DNA of 64,000 nucleotides from Fortiea contorta PCC 7126. Its GTDB lineage: Bacteria; Cyanobacteriota; Cyanobacteriia; Cyanobacteriales; Nostocaceae. How positions within the stretch are numbered: position 1 is the first letter of the stretch; the number at the start of each line of letters is the position of its first letter. Below the pieces are notes generated by a model. That model was not told the DNA's origin, did not search any database, and was given only the letters and a program-made list of their open reading frames with translations. The position numbers were made by a program, and so were the translations under genes. Of the stretch, positions 34,207 to 43,141 are shown piece after piece. The stretch spans positions 5,144,104 to 5,208,103 of the forward strand of contig NZ_KB235930.1 in the NCBI RefSeq assembly GCF_000332295.1, written 5' to 3'.

Positions 34207-34899
34207 ATGACTCAAGAAATTCGCGCCATCTTTGATCGCATTGCTCCTGTTTATGACCAACTCAATGATTGGTTAAGTTTGGGACAACATCGCATCTGGA
34301 AGGAAATGACCATCAAATGGAGCGGTGCTCAATCAGGTGATATCTGTTTAGATTTGTGTTGTGGGAGTGGCGATATCGCCCTGAATCTAGCTAAACGGGT
34401 AGGAAAAACTGGACATGTATATGGCGTGGACTTTTCCCCAAACCTGCTAGCAACCGCAAAAGCACGCTCGCAAACACAATACCCCCAGCCTGCTATCACT
34501 TGGGTAGAAGCCGACGTACTAAATCTACCTTTTGCAGACAACCAATTCAACGCCGCCACAATGGGCTATGGGTTAAGAAATGTTACAGATATTCGTCGCA
34601 GTCTGCAAGAGTTACACCGCGTCCTCAAACCAGCTGCAAAAGCTGCAATTTTAGATTTTCATCGCCCCAGCAGTCCACAACTGCGAGCGTTTCAGCAGTG
34701 GTATCTAGATCATGTTGTCGTTCCTATGGCGACACAGTTGGGCGTTAAGGAAGAATATGCTTATATCAGCCCTAGCCTAGACCGCTTTCCAGTGGGAAAA
34801 GCGCAGGTAGAGCTAGCATATCAAGTTGGTTTTGCACACGCCACACACTATCCCATTGCTAACGGTATGATGGGAGTGCTGGTAATCAATAAAAGTTGA
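34207..34899 (+). CDS. menG: UbiE/MenG family quinone methyltransferase
   Basis: 230 residues. UbiE/COQ5 signature: FDRIAPVYDQLNDWLSLGQH at the start, SAM motif CLDLCCGSGDIALNLAKRVG, and NAATMGYGLRNVTDIRRSLQ / HRVLKPAAKAAILDF. In cyanobacteria this family methylates demethylphylloquinone in the last step of phylloquinone (photosystem I quinone) synthesis, which is why I use menG. The distinction from a plastoquinone-type enzyme cannot be made from sequence alone. Intact. Confidence 0.88.
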   Translation: MTQEIRAIFDRIAPVYDQLNDWLSLGQHRIWKEMTIKWSGAQSGDICLDLCCGSGDIALNLAKRVGKTGHVYGVDFSPNLLATAKARSQTQYPQPAITWVEADVLNLPFADNQFNAATMGYGLRNVTDIRRSLQELHRVLKPAAKAAILDFHRPSSPQLRAFQQWYLDHVVVPMATQLGVKEEYAYISPSLDRFPVGKAQVELAYQVGFAHATHYPIANGMMGVLVINKS

Positions 34900-35033
34900 A
34901 TTTGGCAATGGGAAATCAGGAACAGTTAACAGTTTGTTCACTGTTAACTCCACAGGTGCGAAATTTCGCATCTCTACCACTGATTACTAACCCTTTACCA
35001 ATTACCAGTTACCAATTGTAAGTCCAAAATTCC

Positions 35034-36272
35034 GTGGATTGGTCTCATCTCTGGCTGTATGTATCTCCCCCGATATTAGGTGGAATTATTGGCTATTTCA
35101 CAAATGATATAGCCATCAAAATGTTGTTTCGTCCCTACCAAGCAATTTATATTGCTGGACGAAGATTACCATTCACTCCTGGATTGATCCCCCGCAACCA
35201 GGAACGTTTGGCGCAGAGGATTTCCAATACAATTATGGGGTCGCTATTGACACCAGAGGAGTTGCAAAAACTAGCACGTCGCTTGTTACAAACAGAACGT
35301 GTACAATCAGCAATTCTTTGGTTATTGCAATTAGCAATTGAACAAGTTAACTCAGAGGAAAAAAATCCTAAAAGTGCCAAAATTGTAGCAGGAATTTTGC
35401 GCGATTTATTGGGAGAATCTTTGCCGCGTCTCCTCAAGGTTTTAGCACGACGTGAAGATTTTTTAGAACCGCAGATAAATCAAATTTTTGACCAAGTATT
35501 GCTAGAATTTCAACTGAGTGAAGAACAATCGACGCGACTTGCTGATTGGTTAGTGCAAGTAGTTGTCCCACCTGATGTATTGCGACAAACAATAGTTGAT
35601 TTTTTGACCGATCGCACAATTCAAATTATTGATGAAAGCTTTCGAGAAAAAAGCAGTGGTACTTATTGGGTTGTGGCGAATCTGTTTGGTTTACGCAATA
35701 CTCTCACTAGATTGCGGACTTATTGTTTAGATGAAAAAGAGGCTACAAATGGGCGTTTGCAAGAATTAATTCAAGATTTGCAAATGCGCGATCGCATTAA
35801 AAAGTTACTCCAAAATTTAACTCTACAAAACTTACCAATTGGCACAGTTCGCCAACTCAGAAAAACTACTAGAGAAAGTGTCCGTCATTATTTACAAAAT
35901 AGTGGTAGCGATTTACTACAAGGATTAACTGAATCTGTTGATTGGGAAAATATAGCTCTATTATTGCTTAATCGTTTGAGCGCTTCGCCTGTGATTAGTA
36001 CTTCTTTAGAAGTTGTCAGTCAAGAATTGGCTCTAATTTTGGAGCGATATTTAGAAAAAGATTTAGAAGCAATTGTCGCTCAAGTAATTCCTATTTTGTC
36101 GATAGATCAAGTAATTGTTGACCGTGTAAAATCTACTTCACCCGCTGATTTAGAAGCTGCTATCGAGGGAATAGTTAAAAGCGAATTACAAGCAATTGTG
36201 ACTTTAGGTGGCGTTTTGGGTTTTATTGTTGGGTTATTCCAGACAGGATTTTTATTACTGAATAGGGGTTAG
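35034..36272 (+). CDS. DUF445 membrane protein
   Basis: 412 residues from GTG. The typical N-terminal membrane segment and motif [20 protein letters not shown] are followed by a conserved [21 protein letters not shown] long helical middle follows, and a C-terminal membrane segment ([18 protein letters not shown]). DUF445 (YheB-like) proteins are found in many bacteria and their role is not settled. Both ends are membrane-anchored, with the helical body probably in the cytoplasm. No operon partner visible. Confidence 0.85.
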   Translation: MDWSHLWLYVSPPILGGIIGYFTNDIAIKMLFRPYQAIYIAGRRLPFTPGLIPRNQERLAQRISNTIMGSLLTPEELQKLARRLLQTERVQSAILWLLQLAIEQVNSEEKNPKSAKIVAGILRDLLGESLPRLLKVLARREDFLEPQINQIFDQVLLEFQLSEEQSTRLADWLVQVVVPPDVLRQTIVDFLTDRTIQIIDESFREKSSGTYWVVANLFGLRNTLTRLRTYCLDEKEATNGRLQELIQDLQMRDRIKKLLQNLTLQNLPIGTVRQLRKTTRESVRHYLQNSGSDLLQGLTESVDWENIALLLLNRLSASPVISTSLEVVSQELALILERYLEKDLEAIVAQVIPILSIDQVIVDRVKSTSPADLEAAIEGIVKSELQAIVTLGGVLGFIVGLFQTGFLLLNRG

Positions 36273-36314
36273 GGGTTAGCAAGATAAGGAGAGCCAAATT
36301 AATATTATTTATGA

Positions 36315-36416
36315 CAATTAGATTTCGCTAATCGGGGTTATTTTGTAGCTGTCTTTCGAGAAAAATTTGGGCTAATTCCTAAAGAATACAAAAAGCAAAG
36401 AAAAAACCTTGGCTAG
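36315..36416 (+). pseudogene. AraC-family regulator C-terminal remnant
   Basis: A 33-codon fragment, QLDFANRGYFVAVFREKFGL then IPKEYKKQRKN, ending in TAG. It matches the second helix-turn-helix of AraC/XylS regulators (the FxxxFKxxFGxxPxxYR pattern). No upstream part remains, so it is a relic. Confidence 0.65.
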
Positions 36417-36494
36417 CATTCTCATGAACTTGCTACACCAAAAAACCGGAACAATCTTGTTGTTTGTTATTTGTCTCCTAGCTCTGATTGCTTG

Positions 36495-37253
36495 TTAATC
36501 TATGGGCAAATTATTCGGATCAATACCTTGAGATTGTAAATAAGCAATTAGTCTTTCTTTTTGCTGGCGTTCTTGTTCGGCGCGTTGGCGTTCTTGTTCA
36601 ATTTGTTCTACAGCCCACAGTAACAAATTACCTGCTTCATCCCACCACCGCAACCAATAACCTGTTCTAGCTTCTTTTGTTCCTTGCCAAGTTCCTAAAA
36701 ATAATCCCATAAAATTAATCCAATGACGACCATTTTCGTCTGGTTGCTGTAATTCATAGCGTCCATTTTCCAGTTGATAAAATTCCACCAACCCACCATC
36801 TGGTTCAAAAATTATGTAAATAGGAACCTGCAAAACTTGCTCGTAGAAAAACCATTTTCCTGGCGGATAAGTCCGCTTCACTGAATATTCTCCACCTTCG
36901 GTGTCCGAGAGAAATTCCATCACCACTGTAGGAATATCTCCTTCTAAATTTGGTGTGTAGCTTTTGCGGTTAGCTAAAACTTGATTGACGCGGGGAACAT
37001 AAACCCAATCTGGTGCTTTAACAATAAATTGTCCATTGAGTGTTGCACAAAGACCAAAATTTGAGGCGATTAACATCTGCGGTTGGATGAAACCACTGAT
37101 TTCTAGACTTTCACCCAAAGCACCAGCCAAGATTGGCTGACCTGTATTTTCCACTGGTTCATCCTCTAGGTAAAAATCATCGGGCAATGGTTCCCAAGAG
37201 ATTACCAGTTGAGTTGAGGATTTAGTCTCACTAATCTGGGTTGCCATAATCAC
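36495..37253 (-). CDS. Uma2-family (DUF820) PD-(D/E)XK nuclease-fold protein
   Basis: 252 residues; ATG 37253 or 37247 could start. The Uma2 core runs from about residue 60 to 190: VKAPDWVYVPR (Asp), IPTVVMEFLSDTEGGEY (Glu) and YEQVLQVPIYIIFEPDG. A charged coiled-coil tail with EQERQRAEQERQQKERLIAY closes the protein. This family is greatly expanded in cyanobacteria and is thought to derive from restriction-type nucleases; biological role unclear. Not linked to neighbours. Confidence 0.85.
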   Translation of the reverse strand: MIMATQISETKSSTQLVISWEPLPDDFYLEDEPVENTGQPILAGALGESLEISGFIQPQMLIASNFGLCATLNGQFIVKAPDWVYVPRVNQVLANRKSYTPNLEGDIPTVVMEFLSDTEGGEYSVKRTYPPGKWFFYEQVLQVPIYIIFEPDGGLVEFYQLENGRYELQQPDENGRHWINFMGLFLGTWQGTKEARTGYWLRWWDEAGNLLLWAVEQIEQERQRAEQERQQKERLIAYLQSQGIDPNNLPID

Positions 37254-37398
37254 TGCCTTTTACTTTTATTTTATCGCTTTCGGTGTATGAGAGATTGACG
37301 TGCTCAATAAAACATTGCATTGACTGTACCTCGGCTCGGCTTAATTGTTCAAACTTGTACACCATGATTGTCGTCACCATCTCTATTATTATGCGGTT

Positions 37399-37525
37399 AT
37401 ACCAATTCACGAAAATCCTGATACATATAGATTTTCCGTAAGGGCGTTCGCTTTTAGCGTTAGAGCAGGGTACGGAGGTTCGCCTCTACCAACGTATTTG
37501 TATCATTATTAAAGTGAAATGGTAT
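37399..37525. repeat. MITE-like element with ATACCAAT-type ends
   Basis: 127 bp bounded by ATACCAATTCAC (37399-37410) and GTGAAATGGTAT (37514-37525), near-perfect inverted repeats. The body holds a GGCGTTCGC...GGTTCGCC segment. It fills much of the 383-bp gap between the Uma2 and Lin0512 genes. A similar TACCATTTCAC terminus occurs near 25771, and a TACCAA-type one near 18440. Confidence 0.65.
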
Positions 37526-37636
37526 TAGATGGAGATGATGGTTGAAGACTATTTCTGGGTTACACGATTCTATGTGCAAAGTCTGTCCGGAAAGAGACTT
37601 GAACTAAACTAAAAAATAAAAAATTGTGGGCAAATT

Positions 37637-38005
37637 ATGGTATGCAAACGCTTGATAATTGAGATGGCGATGGGAATCGATCAGCATGGACAAGAACCGA
37701 CAGTAGCTGCAGCTAGGGCTGTGAGAAATGCGATCGCCCACAATGCTTTACCGGGAGTTTGGGAAGTAGCAGGATTGAGTCACCCCGATCAAATGATTGT
37801 TGAAGTTCAAGTAGCAGTACCCTACCCTGAAAAAGTACAAGCTGATGAAGTATTAGCTGTGTTGCCATTTGGACGCAAAACCCTGAGTGTAGAATCTGGA
37901 GGAATGATTGTTCAGGGGCGCGCAATTCCGGAATTGAACGATCAAAATGACGAAATGTTGATTGCGGTGGCAGCAGTTACGGTTTTGATTGAAACTGAAT
38001 CTTAA
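37637..38005 (+). CDS. Lin0512 family protein
   Basis: 122 residues, matching the Lin0512 family length. Characteristic segments are IIEMAMGIDQHGQEPTVAAA (residues 7-26), RNAIAHNALPGVWEV, VQVAVPYPEKVQADEVL and LPFGRKTLSVESGGMI. The family is small, soluble and of unknown function. ATG 37637 is the family-consistent start. Stands alone. Confidence 0.8.
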   Translation: MVCKRLIIEMAMGIDQHGQEPTVAAARAVRNAIAHNALPGVWEVAGLSHPDQMIVEVQVAVPYPEKVQADEVLAVLPFGRKTLSVESGGMIVQGRAIPELNDQNDEMLIAVAAVTVLIETES

Positions 38006-38293
38006 GATTTGGCTCATTGATGGCATAAATCTTGATGTGGAGACGTTGCTTTTGCTTCGTCTCTAAAAATGTTTGCAAATACTGCAAAATCATTTTCATA
38101 ATTGCATTGAACGAGACTGTATTTAAATGTATATAGTGTTTCTCGTTTGATGATGGTACATTTCGTTGAGGTTAGGGGCTAGAAGCTAACTTGGAACTGG
38201 TATAACACCATATACAGGCAAAATTTTTGCGCTTCTTGGTTTCCGTACTGTTACTAAATAGCAATATAAAAGCATATTTTTATCATCTTAATT

Positions 38294-40291
38294 ATGGAAC
38301 AAAATGCAACAACAGATAACAATTTATTCTTAGTTTGTGGACTGGGAAATCTAGGACAATATTGCGTATCTGTATTTAAAGAATTTGGGGTGAAAGTTAA
38401 TGCAATTGAAGCGACAGATATTCAAACATGGGAAATTCCCGATTTACCAGATTTAGTAGATAAATTGGTGATTGGTGATTGTCGCCAGATGCGGATATTA
38501 GAACAAGCCGGCATCTGCCAGTGTCGAGCAATTTTAATTGTCACCAGTGATGAGAGAATTAATATTGCAGCTGCATTTGCGGCGCGATCGCTTAATCCTG
38601 ATGTGCGGTTAGTAATTCGGTCAGCCCAGGATAATTTAAATGACATATTGAGTGCAAATCTCGGAAATTTCGTGGCTTTTGAAGCTACCCAGTTACCCGC
38701 TAAAAGCTTTGCACTGGCGGCTTTGAGTAGCGAAACCAAAGGACTTTTCACCCTAGAAGACCGATTATTGAGAGTTTTGCAAGTCACCATCGATGCTTCT
38801 TCTCGTTGGCGCACTTGCTCTCAAGTTGCCCAGATTAATAGCATACAGCGCCGAGTCATTACTCACACCAAAGCTGGAAAACCTCTCCCAAAGGGATTTT
38901 ATCATTGGGAGCCGGAAGCACCAGTCGTTGTAGGCGACTGTTTAGCGTATATTGAAACCAGCGAAAAGTTAACCGCGCCAGCAACACAATCTGTCAGCAG
39001 TCGGCGACAATTAAAACGGGCGATCGCCACTACAATTAAATGGCGAAACCTCCGCCAAAAATTGACTGAATTTTGGCAAGACAGCTCCCAAACCCGCCGC
39101 GTCGCTATAGTTTATGGGTTGTTGATGATCAGTCTTTATCTCTGCGGTACTCTGTTCTATAAACTACAATATCCGCAGATTTCTTGGCAAGACGCCCTGA
39201 ATGTATCTCTGGTTCTCAGCCTTGGGGGTTACGATAACCTGTTTGGACAGTTAAAAATGCCCTTCGAGGTTCCCTGGTGGTTGCATTTATTCAGTATCAG
39301 CCTCACCATCGCTGGGACAATTTTCGTGGGGATTCTTTATGCGATTATGACTGAACGCATCCTCGCTGCGAGATTCCAATTCTCTCGGCGCCGTCTCCCT
39401 GTACCGAAAACTGACCACGTGGTATTAATTGGTTTGGGGAGAGTGGGACAGCGAGTGGCGCAGTTGCTGCAGGAATTTAAGCAACCGCTGGTAGGTGTTC
39501 ACGTCACAGATTTAGAATGGGGTGTTTTATCGGGAATTCCTCTGATTACTGGCAATATTAAAAATGCCTTAAGTAGAGTTAATATTACTACAGCCAAAAG
39601 TGTGATAATTGTTACTGATGACGAAGTAGCTAACTTAGAAATAGCTTTGAGAGCGCACGCCGTCAACCCCACAGCTAATTTAGTCATTCGTACCTTTGAT
39701 CCTCGTTTCAGCGAAAACGTAGCGCGGTTGCTTCCTTATGCGCGGGTTTTAGGAGCTTATGCACTATCAGCAGAAGCATTTGTTGCGGCTGCATTTGGTG
39801 AAAATATTTTGAATGTGTTTCGCTTAAACAACCAAACCACCTTGGTGACAGAATATCAAATTGAAGCCGACGACACCTTAAATGGCAAATTACTCAGTGA
39901 AATTGCTTATGGTTATGGCGTAGTGCCAATTTTTCACAGCAGACCAAAACAGCAAAACCCTAAGTTTATACCTTCTGATGATATTGAATTGATTGTAGGC
40001 GATCGCCTGATAGTTCTCGCCACCATAGAAGGACTCCAGCGAGTGGAACGGGGAAGCATTCACACCCCCCATTGGTTAGTACAGGTAGAAAAAGCCTTTT
40101 CCGCCGAAGCGGCCTTCGCTGGCGCAGCGGTAATTGCGCGGATTTCTGGCTGCGACATGCAAATTGCTAGAACCCTGATGAACCAGCTCCCCGGAACACT
40201 ACAACATCGACTCTACAAACACCAAGCCCATCGTTTAGTCAGCGAATTGAGTAAATCTCAAGTTGTAGCGCATATAGTCCGGGTTATTTAA
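38294..40291 (+). CDS. Ion-channel-like protein with two TrkA/RCK NAD-binding domains
   Basis: 665 residues. An N-terminal RCK/TrkA-N domain (about 9-150, FLVCGLGNLGQYCVSVFKEF) is followed by a membrane part at about 270-350 (VAIVYGLLMISLYLCGTLFY, WLHLFSISLTIAGTIFVGIL) and a second RCK domain (about 375-600, HVVLIGLGRVGQRVAQLLQE). Between the two helices the would-be filter reads SLVLSLGGYDNLFG instead of the K+ signature TVGYG. It is therefore either a non-selective or unusual channel or a Castor/Pollux-like protein. Likely regulates cation flux in response to NAD(H) or another ligand. Intact. Confidence 0.78.
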   Translation: MEQNATTDNNLFLVCGLGNLGQYCVSVFKEFGVKVNAIEATDIQTWEIPDLPDLVDKLVIGDCRQMRILEQAGICQCRAILIVTSDERINIAAAFAARSLNPDVRLVIRSAQDNLNDILSANLGNFVAFEATQLPAKSFALAALSSETKGLFTLEDRLLRVLQVTIDASSRWRTCSQVAQINSIQRRVITHTKAGKPLPKGFYHWEPEAPVVVGDCLAYIETSEKLTAPATQSVSSRRQLKRAIATTIKWRNLRQKLTEFWQDSSQTRRVAIVYGLLMISLYLCGTLFYKLQYPQISWQDALNVSLVLSLGGYDNLFGQLKMPFEVPWWLHLFSISLTIAGTIFVGILYAIMTERILAARFQFSRRRLPVPKTDHVVLIGLGRVGQRVAQLLQEFKQPLVGVHVTDLEWGVLSGIPLITGNIKNALSRVNITTAKSVIIVTDDEVANLEIALRAHAVNPTANLVIRTFDPRFSENVARLLPYARVLGAYALSAEAFVAAAFGENILNVFRLNNQTTLVTEYQIEADDTLNGKLLSEIAYGYGVVPIFHSRPKQQNPKFIPSDDIELIVGDRLIVLATIEGLQRVERGSIHTPHWLVQVEKAFSAEAAFAGAAVIARISGCDMQIARTLMNQLPGTLQHRLYKHQAHRLVSELSKSQVVAHIVRVI

Positions 40292-40330
40292 CGTTCATGG
40301 AACAGGTCTAGTAGTTCATTAATTTTCATT

Positions 40331-40366
40331 AGTTCGTAGTCAGCACTAAAGCCTCAACTACGAACT
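40331..40366. terminator. Hairpin between convergent genes
   Basis: AGTTCGTAGT (40331-40340) faces ACTACGAACT (40357-40366), a perfect 10-bp stem placed between the stop codons of the channel gene and the convergent BON gene. Probably a shared terminator. Confidence 0.55.
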
Positions 40367-40390
40367 TCTGACTACAGTTATGTGATGGTG

Positions 40391-40849
40391 CTATTGAGGT
40401 TTGGTTGATGCGGCTTTTGCTTCCACTTTGACACTCTTGACACCTTTGAGTGGCTTAACTATCGGTTCAATTTTCTTAATGTCGGCTGCAGTGGGAACTG
40501 TGCCTTTAATTGTCACAGCACCCTCTTTTTCTTCTACTTGTAATTTGCTACCAGGAATCTTTTCTTCTAGCTTGCTGAGAATTAAGCTTTTGGTATTACC
40601 AGTGGCATTGGCAGCTACTTGTTTAGTAGTATCAACAGTAGCTTTGGCTGTTGTTTTTCCTGCTGTAGCGGCATTTTGAGCAGCAGTGCCTTTATTAGCA
40701 GTGTTAGTGTTTTGGGCTGCGTCTTTTGCGGGTTTCACTGCTTCATTGGTAGCGCCATTCTTTTCTGAGCCAGTTTTTGTCGCTTCTTGGCAACCAAAGA
40801 TACCAACTACTAAAACACCACTCACTAAAAAAGGGATTAGCTTTTTCAT
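40391..40849 (-). CDS. BON-domain lipoprotein
   Basis: 152 residues. Lipoprotein signal with lipid Cys20 (LVVGIFGCQ), a long Ala/Asn/Thr-rich linker (about 25-85), then a BON domain (SKLEEKIPGSKLQVEEKEGA, VTIKGTVPTAADIKKI). BON domains bind phospholipid membranes or partner proteins in the periplasm. An IS4-type element ends only 27 bp upstream of the start, so the native promoter has probably been displaced. Confidence 0.8.
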   Translation of the reverse strand: MKKLIPFLVSGVLVVGIFGCQEATKTGSEKNGATNEAVKPAKDAAQNTNTANKGTAAQNAATAGKTTAKATVDTTKQVAANATGNTKSLILSKLEEKIPGSKLQVEEKEGAVTIKGTVPTAADIKKIEPIVKPLKGVKSVKVEAKAASTKPQ

Positions 40850-40875
40850 TTTAATCTCCGAATTGTGTACTTGAT

Positions 40876-42146
40876 CTGAAGGGGAGACGAAATAAGCTAC
40901 AATATAGATTCAATAAGCTTCATGGCTCTTAAACCTTGTTGATAATGCTTCCACTTATTACGATTAATTCTCATTAATTGTGTGACTAAATCAATACAGC
41001 TATCCTTGAAATGTACCCATGTTTGACCATATAAGCCGATATAAAAACTACTGTGTCTCCGTTGAGAACGACTCCTTTCTTTAATCCGAGCTATATATTT
41101 TTGGATTCCTTTGCGTTTAATAAGTTGACCATTAATTGTTGCAGAGGTGTAAGCGATCGCTATCAACAAAACTAGAGAAATAAAACGTTCACCTTGAACA
41201 TTAGTGTTTTCTAAGTTATAGCCACCTGTTTTGAAATCTCTAAACATTTCTTCAATATCAAATCGCTTTTTGTAAGCAGCAATTGCTGACTCTAGGGTGT
41301 CAAAATTTGTTAAAATAAACCATGCTTCTTTGGGTGCTACTCCGTTAATTTTACGTTGCCACTTACCAGCCACATTAAAACTGATAAAACCCTGAGTCTT
41401 TGTTACCTTAACTCCCTTGATAAAAAAAGATACTCCAGGAGTTAATCCTAAACTGCTTAACTCCATAAACATATCTTGTTTAATTTCTACAAATTCATTC
41501 TTTTTCAATCGCAAACAAAAATATACATCCTTGCTCTGAAGGTACTTTGCTAGTTTTACCGAGCAAAATTCTCTATCCCCCAACACACAGATTTTATAAT
41601 CTTTCAATATTGCTATAACTGGCGATAATATTTTCTGCTGTTCCGTGAGATTACTACTACCTAATTTGGGCAGCAAACTAAAATATATTGGTATGGCTCT
41701 TTTATCCCAAATCACGCTGACCATTAATAAGTTTATCCGACTCCAATTAGTCCTATCAATTGCTATATAAATAATTTTTTCATTCTGGAAGTAGTTTGCT
41801 ATTAGTTCTTGAATAATTGGCAACCAAACTTTTTCAATTGTGAGATTTGGTAATGATAAAAATCTTTGTATTCTTTTTCTTCTGCTTTCAAATTTAATTC
41901 CCAAAGGTAGCGCATTCGCTAATTTTTCTAAAGTTACTTCTTTGATTGACTGCAACAGATGTATCAAAATTTTTAGCAACAGATATTCTGCTAAACTCAA
42001 TTGACTTTTTAAGTGCTTTTGGTACAATATAGCTAACATTATCATTAAGTAGGTCTTATTGACAAAACTAGACCTACCTTTTTCTATCACAAAACGCTAC
42101 CCATCTTATACACCAAGCTTTTTAGGCTGTTTCGTCTCCCCTCCAG
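40876..42146 (-). mobile_element. IS4-family insertion sequence, copy 1
   Basis: 1271 bp. The ends are CTGAAGGGGAGACGAAA (left) and TTTCGTCTCCCCTCCAG (right), inverted repeats with one mismatch. One transposase gene fills it. A copy of the same length and orientation is at 54262-55532, with an identical transposase protein. No target duplication is visible on either copy. Confidence 0.88.
40897..42090 (-). CDS. IS4-family transposase, copy 1
   Basis: 397 residues. DDE residues in the blocks [20 protein letters not shown] (first Asp), [19 protein letters not shown] (second Asp) and the Y-R-E-K block [15 protein letters not shown] (Glu), the mark of IS4-type enzymes. Cut-and-paste transposition. 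Complete and identical in protein sequence to copy 2, so recently active. Confidence 0.92.
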   Translation of the reverse strand: MIEKGRSSFVNKTYLMIMLAILYQKHLKSQLSLAEYLLLKILIHLLQSIKEVTLEKLANALPLGIKFESRRKRIQRFLSLPNLTIEKVWLPIIQELIANYFQNEKIIYIAIDRTNWSRINLLMVSVIWDKRAIPIYFSLLPKLGSSNLTEQQKILSPVIAILKDYKICVLGDREFCSVKLAKYLQSKDVYFCLRLKKNEFVEIKQDMFMELSSLGLTPGVSFFIKGVKVTKTQGFISFNVAGKWQRKINGVAPKEAWFILTNFDTLESAIAAYKKRFDIEEMFRDFKTGGYNLENTNVQGERFISLVLLIAIAYTSATINGQLIKRKGIQKYIARIKERSRSQRRHSSFYIGLYGQTWVHFKDSCIDLVTQLMRINRNKWKHYQQGLRAMKLIESIL

Positions 42147-42175
42147 GTTAAATATCTAGTATTGATATGCGAGAC

Positions 42176-42212
42176 CTTCACTAAGTTCACATTCCTTGTG
42201 AACTTGGTGAAG
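42176..42212. repeat. Palindromic hairpin
   Basis: CTTCACTAAGTTCACA faces TGTGAACTTGGTGAAG around a 5-nt loop, a near-perfect 16-bp stem 30 bp outside the IS. Nothing else is evident in the 42147-42411 gap. Confidence 0.6.
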
Positions 42213-42411
42213 TGTTAGTGCTTTCATCAGGCTCACTCAGAGGAAGATGGTTAATTCTGAGGAGACTGAGTGTGTTAACAGCGTTTACCGCAGGTTTATT
42301 ACTAATTAGGGACTTGCAGAAAAATAAAATACCAGTCATTCTTCTAGAAGATTAGGAAGGGGGATCTGCCCGCGCCTGGTCTAAATTTTTAGAATTGGAA
42401 TCCCTCTTTTC

Positions 42412-42650
42412 ATGCTCACCGACACCATCAAATCTACCTTTAAAGATGCAGCGCAGAAACTGACTGGCAATCGCAAACGAGACTTCATGGCAAAAGTTAC
42501 CGAAGATTACTTCGATAGTTCAGCCCGCAAAGCAGAAACGGTTTTGATTTTATTGTCGATTGTTTAACCGCTTGGTGGCATGAGAATCAACACGATTACC
42601 TTGAACTCGATGAATGGGTGATTGACCATCTACAGCAGGTGCGACAGTAA
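42412..42650 (+). pseudogene. Transposase remnant (ISAzo13-like) with internal deletion
   Basis: ATG 42412 opens MLTDTIKSTFKDAAQKLTGN...FMAKVTEDYFDSSARKAETV, which looks like the start of an ISAzo13-type transposase. After an abrupt junction near 42545 the C-terminal end follows in a different frame ([31 protein letters not shown]). The whole catalytic middle is missing. Its last bases coincide with the beginning of a psbA fragment, so rearrangement occurred here. Confidence 0.65.
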
Positions 42651-42717
42651 AGGCCAGGATGAAACAAATAGCCGCTGCCAAGAGTGTGGGAATCATCAGC
42701 ACCCCAAACCAGCCGAT
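42628..42717 (-). pseudogene. Fragment of a second psbA copy
   Basis: This 90-bp segment matches 44024-44113 of the neighbouring psbA (codons in the first transmembrane region) with only about four substitutions, in the same orientation. The rest of that copy is absent. It is fused on the left to the transposase scar and on the right to the start of an unrelated small open frame. Confidence 0.8.
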
Positions 42718-42868
42718 TACAAGTTCTCAAAAAATTGAGCAAGAATTACCATCAAGTCAGTCAACCAAGTCTGGGAATCAATGGTTTACTGGAGCTATGG
42801 CGCTCGGTGTCATGATTGCAGGTTTGGGAACCTTTTGGTGGATGAAGCAAAGGGTGAAAGTCAAATAA
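42659..42868 (+). CDS. Chimeric small open frame with one membrane helix
   Basis: 69 codons. The first 20 or so are antisense to the psbA fragment. The remainder ([20 protein letters not shown] then [12 protein letters not shown]) is a plausible single-pass membrane tail. It may be the 3' part of an older gene now headed by unrelated codons. Weak evidence for expression. Confidence 0.3.
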   Translation: MKQIAAAKSVGIISTPNQPITSSQKIEQELPSSQSTKSGNQWFTGAMALGVMIAGLGTFWWMKQRVKVK

Positions 42869-43141
42869 CTGCTACAAGCTTTCAAAATTAAGGAGCATCA
42901 GCCAAGGCTGTTGACTCTGTGCCTTTTGAGGAGTTAAAAAATCTTGCAAAAATAGCATGAACCAAAAAACCCCAAATTCCACCAAAGTCAACACCCTAGC
43001 ATCAGCCAGCTAGTACGTTCAGAGAAAAGGGCATGGACATTGTTGGAACGGAACAATGGAAGGGGTAAACCTTCGCCCAAAAAATAGGTTGATGGGAGAT
43101 GGAAAGGTAAAACTTAACTATTAGCAGCAGAATTGGAAACT

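Noticed and set aside
40876..42146. Target-site duplication around the IS4 copies
   Set aside because: Compared the flanks of both copies, also crosswise, and found no matching 8-13 bp repeats.
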